A stretch of DNA of 34,551 nucleotides from Sphingobacteriales bacterium. GTDB taxonomy: Bacteria; Bacteroidota; Bacteroidia; Sphingobacteriales; Sphingobacteriaceae. The notes beneath the pieces are model-generated. The model did no database searches. It was not told the DNA's origin and was given only the letters and a program-made list of their open reading frames with translations. The DNA lies in assembly GCA_947505035.1 (NCBI GenBank), contig CANNIS010000009.1, positions 1 to 34,551 on the forward strand, given 5' to 3'. Positions 31,962 to 34,551 of the stretch are shown here, piece by piece; positions within the stretch are counted from its first letter, which is position 1, and each line of letters opens with the position of its first letter. Both the position numbers and the translations under genes were made by a program.

Positions 31962-33863
31962 ATGAGCGATAGTATCAAGCATGAGTGCGGAATTGCACTG
32001 ATCAGATTAAAAAAACCTTTAGCATTTTATCAGCAAAAATATGGTTCGGCTACTTATGGCCTCAACAAATTATTTCTATTGATGTCTAAACAGCAAAATC
32101 GGGGTCAAGATGGCGCCGGAATTGCAACTATCAAACTCAACACTTCGCCCGGCGACCGTTACATTAGTAGGCATCGTTCTACCTCTAAAAATTCGGTAGC
32201 AGAAATTTTCGATCATGTTCAAAACAGGTTAATAGAAGTAGAAGCAAAAAACCCCATTGATTATCAAAATGCAGAATGGCTTAAATCCAATGCGCCTTAT
32301 ATTGGAGAGTTATTATTGGGTCATTTAAGATATGGCACATTTGGAAATAATAATATTGAAAACTGTCATCCATTTTTAAGACAAAATAATTGGATTACCA
32401 GAAACCTAATTATAGCAGGTAATTTTAACATGACCAATGTAGATGAGTTATTGAATCAACTCTACGAATTAGGTCAGCATCCTAAAGAAAAAGCAGATAC
32501 CATTACGGTATTAGAAAAAATAGGACATTTTTTAGATGATGACAATCAACGTCTTTTCGATCATTATAAAACTTTAGGATATAGCAATATTGAAATCACC
32601 AAGTTAATAGAAGAAAACATTGATGTGCCTTCTATACTTACGCGCTCTGCTAAAATTTGGGATGGTGGATATACCATTTGCGGAATGATTGGGCATGGCG
32701 ATGCATTTGTAATGCGAGATCCATCGGGTATTCGCCCAGCATTTTATTTCGAAGACGAAGAAGTGGTGGTGGTTACTTCCGAAAGACCAGCTATTCAAAC
32801 AGCATTTAATGTGCCTTTAGAATCTATCAAAGAAATTCAACCAGGTCATGCTTTAATTATTAAAAAAAGCGGATTGGTTTCGGAACATCAATTCATTGAA
32901 CCAGCCGAAAGAAAAGCCTGTTCGTTCGAACGCATTTATTTTTCTCGCGGTAACGATGCAGGAATTTATAAGGAGCGTAAACAATTGGGCCGAATGTTGG
33001 TGCCCAAAATTTTAGCGGCCATCGATAACGATTTAACCAATACGGTATTTTCTTATATTCCTAATACGGCAGAAGTTGCTTTTTATGGAATGGTAGAAGG
33101 TTTGCATAAGCATGTCAGAAAATATCAAAAAGAAAAAATATTAAATTTTCAAAAAGATTTATCAAACGAGTCGCTCGAAAAATTATTAAGTATGGCGCCT
33201 CGTGTCGAAAAAATTACTTTGAAAGATGCCAAGTTACGCACCTTTATTACCCAAGACGAAGATCGTCAAGATATGGTTGCACATATTTATGACACCACTT
33301 ATGGAGTTGTAAATAAGGGCGTAGATACACTTGTGGTCTTAGACGATTCTATTGTAAGAGGAACCACTTTGAAGCAAAGTATCTTAAGAATTTTAGATCG
33401 ATTAGGGCCTAAAAAAATAATTATTGTTTCTTCGGCTCCTCAAATTAGGTACCCCGATTGCTACGGAATTGACATGTCTAGAATGGCCGAGTTTGTTGCC
33501 TTTTCAGCAACTATTGCCTTATTAAAAGAAAGAGGAATGGATCAATTGATTCAGCAAGTGTATGATAATTGTAAATCGCAAGTAAACTTACCGAGTCATC
33601 AAATTAAGAATTTTGTCAAAGAAATATATAAACCATTTACCCCAGAAGAAATTTCTCAAAAAATAGCGGAAATAGTTCGACCAAAAGATATTCAAGCTGA
33701 AGTAGCCATTATTTTCCAAAGCATAGAAGATTTGCACATGGCTTGTCCGGGGCATACCGGAGATTGGTATTTCTCTGGCGATTTTCCAACACCAGGCGGC
33801 ATGAAAGTTGTGAATAATGCTTTTATAAACTTTATAGAAGGCAGTAATAAGCGTGCTTATTAG
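31962..33863 (+). CDS. PurF-like class II glutamine amidotransferase / phosphoribosyltransferase (long Bacteroidota form)
   Basis: PurF moves glutamine nitrogen to PRPP to start purine synthesis. Here an N-terminal Ntn glutaminase is visible: Cys9 in HECGIALIRL (removal of eight residues would expose it), QNRGQDGAG near 45-53, GHLRYGT, AGNFNMTN and MRDPSGIRPA. A PRPP loop TLVVLDDSIVRGTTLKQ lies at 456-472. At 633 residues it is ~130 longer than typical PurF, with insertions around 165-230 and 385-445 and a ~100-residue C-terminal extension. Segments that in ordinary PurF read YFARPDS and GRTFIMPGQ read YFSRGNDAG and LRTFITQDE, so the acceptor site differs. I recall long forms like this in Bacteroidota, usually annotated as amidophosphoribosyltransferase. 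Whether it replaces or accompanies canonical PurF cannot be told from the window. Confidence 0.85.
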   Translation: MSDSIKHECGIALIRLKKPLAFYQQKYGSATYGLNKLFLLMSKQQNRGQDGAGIATIKLNTSPGDRYISRHRSTSKNSVAEIFDHVQNRLIEVEAKNPIDYQNAEWLKSNAPYIGELLLGHLRYGTFGNNNIENCHPFLRQNNWITRNLIIAGNFNMTNVDELLNQLYELGQHPKEKADTITVLEKIGHFLDDDNQRLFDHYKTLGYSNIEITKLIEENIDVPSILTRSAKIWDGGYTICGMIGHGDAFVMRDPSGIRPAFYFEDEEVVVVTSERPAIQTAFNVPLESIKEIQPGHALIIKKSGLVSEHQFIEPAERKACSFERIYFSRGNDAGIYKERKQLGRMLVPKILAAIDNDLTNTVFSYIPNTAEVAFYGMVEGLHKHVRKYQKEKILNFQKDLSNESLEKLLSMAPRVEKITLKDAKLRTFITQDEDRQDMVAHIYDTTYGVVNKGVDTLVVLDDSIVRGTTLKQSILRILDRLGPKKIIIVSSAPQIRYPDCYGIDMSRMAEFVAFSATIALLKERGMDQLIQQVYDNCKSQVNLPSHQIKNFVKEIYKPFTPEEISQKIAEIVRPKDIQAEVAIIFQSIEDLHMACPGHTGDWYFSGDFPTPGGMKVVNNAFINFIEGSNKRAY

Positions 33864-34496
33864 TTAAGCAACTAAGAGAAATAATTTGGCAATAATTGCA
33901 AATGCAAAAATCATCAGTGCAATGCCAACAATTCTGTTCATTAAATGAATCACTTTTGGGTTAAAAAGGTGACGCATTTTTGCAGCAAAATAGGCTTTAA
34001 TGATATCGGTACTTAAGACCGTTCCCATACAAGTGACCAAAAATATTTTTATTTCATCTTGGCTATAAGTAGCACTGGTGCTCAGGTAACTCACTAATCC
34101 TATCCAATAAAATAGCATTCCAGGATTTAATAGATTCATAAAAATCCCTTTGAAATAATAGGCAAAAATTTTCAATTTGCTGAGGGTAATTTCTTTGCCT
34201 TTTTCTTCTATTAGGCCAGCTGGTTTGCTAAAATATCTATAGCCAATAATTCCTAAAAACACACTGCCAATAATAGCTATGTAGTTTTGATAAGTTTGTG
34301 CAACCGATAAAAGTTTAGCGCCTAATAAAGTAATACTGACAAATATTAAATCGGCCGAAAAAACGCCAATGGCAAAAACTGCACCTGCAAAAAAGCCTTT
34401 CTGTATACTGGTTCTTATCAGTGAAAAAAATGCCGGCCCTGTCATAATTGTCATGAGCAGTCCTGCGCCAATTGCACCTAATAATAATTGTATCAT
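33864..34496 (-). CDS. LysE/RhtB-family amino-acid exporter-like membrane protein
   Basis: The only convincing minus-strand gene. The 210-residue protein has six hydrophobic segments and the LysE/RhtB N-terminal pattern GLLMTIMTGPAFFSLIRTSIQKGFFAGAVFAIGVFSADLIFV, then FLGIIGYRYF after the third helix, and NLLNPGMLFYWIGLVSYL in the second half (the family NPK/NPG element). Members export amino acids or related metabolites across the inner membrane; the substrate here is unknown. Its TAA directly abuts the TAG of the purF-like gene, with no intergenic base. The ~55 bp upstream, at the window edge, contain no promoter I can defend on this strand. Confidence 0.87.
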   Translation of the reverse strand: MIQLLLGAIGAGLLMTIMTGPAFFSLIRTSIQKGFFAGAVFAIGVFSADLIFVSITLLGAKLLSVAQTYQNYIAIIGSVFLGIIGYRYFSKPAGLIEEKGKEITLSKLKIFAYYFKGIFMNLLNPGMLFYWIGLVSYLSTSATYSQDEIKIFLVTCMGTVLSTDIIKAYFAAKMRHLFNPKVIHLMNRIVGIALMIFAFAIIAKLFLLVA

Positions 34497-34551
34497 TTAT
34501 GAAGTATTGTCTTGTAAATTTGTGAAAATATTTAAGAATACCCAATTTTTA

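Noticed and set aside
34515-34522. TAAATTTG on the plus strand, resembling a -7 box for a gene beyond the window
   Set aside because: No -33 element sits at the right distance and no downstream gene is visible, so chance in AT-rich sequence is more likely.
34315-34545. 76-aa minus-strand ORF overlapping the start of the exporter gene
   Set aside because: It is out of frame with the LysE/RhtB protein, has no family resemblance, and contains stacked basic and aromatic residues typical of a shadow frame.
1-34551. CRISPR array, tRNA/rRNA genes, riboswitch, insertion sequence
   Set aside because: No regularly spaced direct repeats, tRNA-like cloverleaf with conserved arms, rRNA core motif, riboswitch-like leader or IS ends were found by reading; gene gaps of about 120 bp or less leave little room.

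Overview
The window is a compact, AT-rich stretch of a bacterial chromosome that reads as Bacteroidota, probably an aerobic Chitinophagia/Sphingobacteriia-type organism. The lineage call rests on several signals: two secreted proteases with type IX secretion (T9SS) C-terminal sorting domains, PorT- and PorG-like T9SS outer-membrane proteins, a fused E1 alpha/beta 2-oxoacid dehydrogenase, the long ~630-residue PurF-like protein, TAnnTTTG-type -7 promoter boxes, and a general lack of Shine-Dalgarno sequences. No rRNA, tRNA, CRISPR array, insertion sequence or integrase was seen. No gap between genes exceeds about 120 bp.

Layout. (1) 1-3900: the end of a phenylacetate catabolism cluster, with the 3' end of paaY, paaZ (ring opening and semialdehyde oxidation), a Crp/Fnr-type regulator and a crotonase. 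(2) 4015-6722: a fused E1 alpha/beta 2-oxoacid dehydrogenase overlapping by one base an exported protein of unknown function. (3) 6837-13200: two tandem, clearly paralogous reprolysin-like metalloproteases with signal peptide, PKD/Ig/FN3-like modules and T9SS sorting tail, separated by a strong terminator. (4) 13237-16486: menG/ubiE, porT, an SDR dehydrogenase, a YqeY-like protein and a pabA/trpG-type glutaminase. (5) 16593-24232: alpha/beta hydrolase, CBS protein, nadK, porG-like, uppS, bamA and two skp/ompH genes, an envelope-biogenesis block that ends in a strong terminator. (6) 24320-31866: nuoHIJKLMN, the membrane arm of complex I plus the NuoI ferredoxin subunit; nuoA-G are absent here. 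(7) 31962-34496: a PurF-like amidotransferase/phosphoribosyltransferase with a good Bacteroidota promoter, converging with zero spacing on a LysE/RhtB-type exporter.

How the parts fit together. The Paa enzymes take phenylacetyl-CoA toward acetyl-CoA and succinyl-CoA, the E1 fusion feeds acyl-CoA from 2-oxo acids, and MenG makes the menaquinone reduced by complex I. BamA, Skp and UppS build the outer membrane and wall in which PorT and PorG sit, and the T9SS they serve would export the two proteases.

I see no convincing, wholly new multi-gene system. The points most worth following are the protease pair that lacks the usual glycine in the metzincin zinc motif, the divergent PurF-like protein, the split nuo operon, the Crp/Fnr gene with stacked palindromes inside a paa cluster, and the unknown exported protein coupled to the E1 gene.
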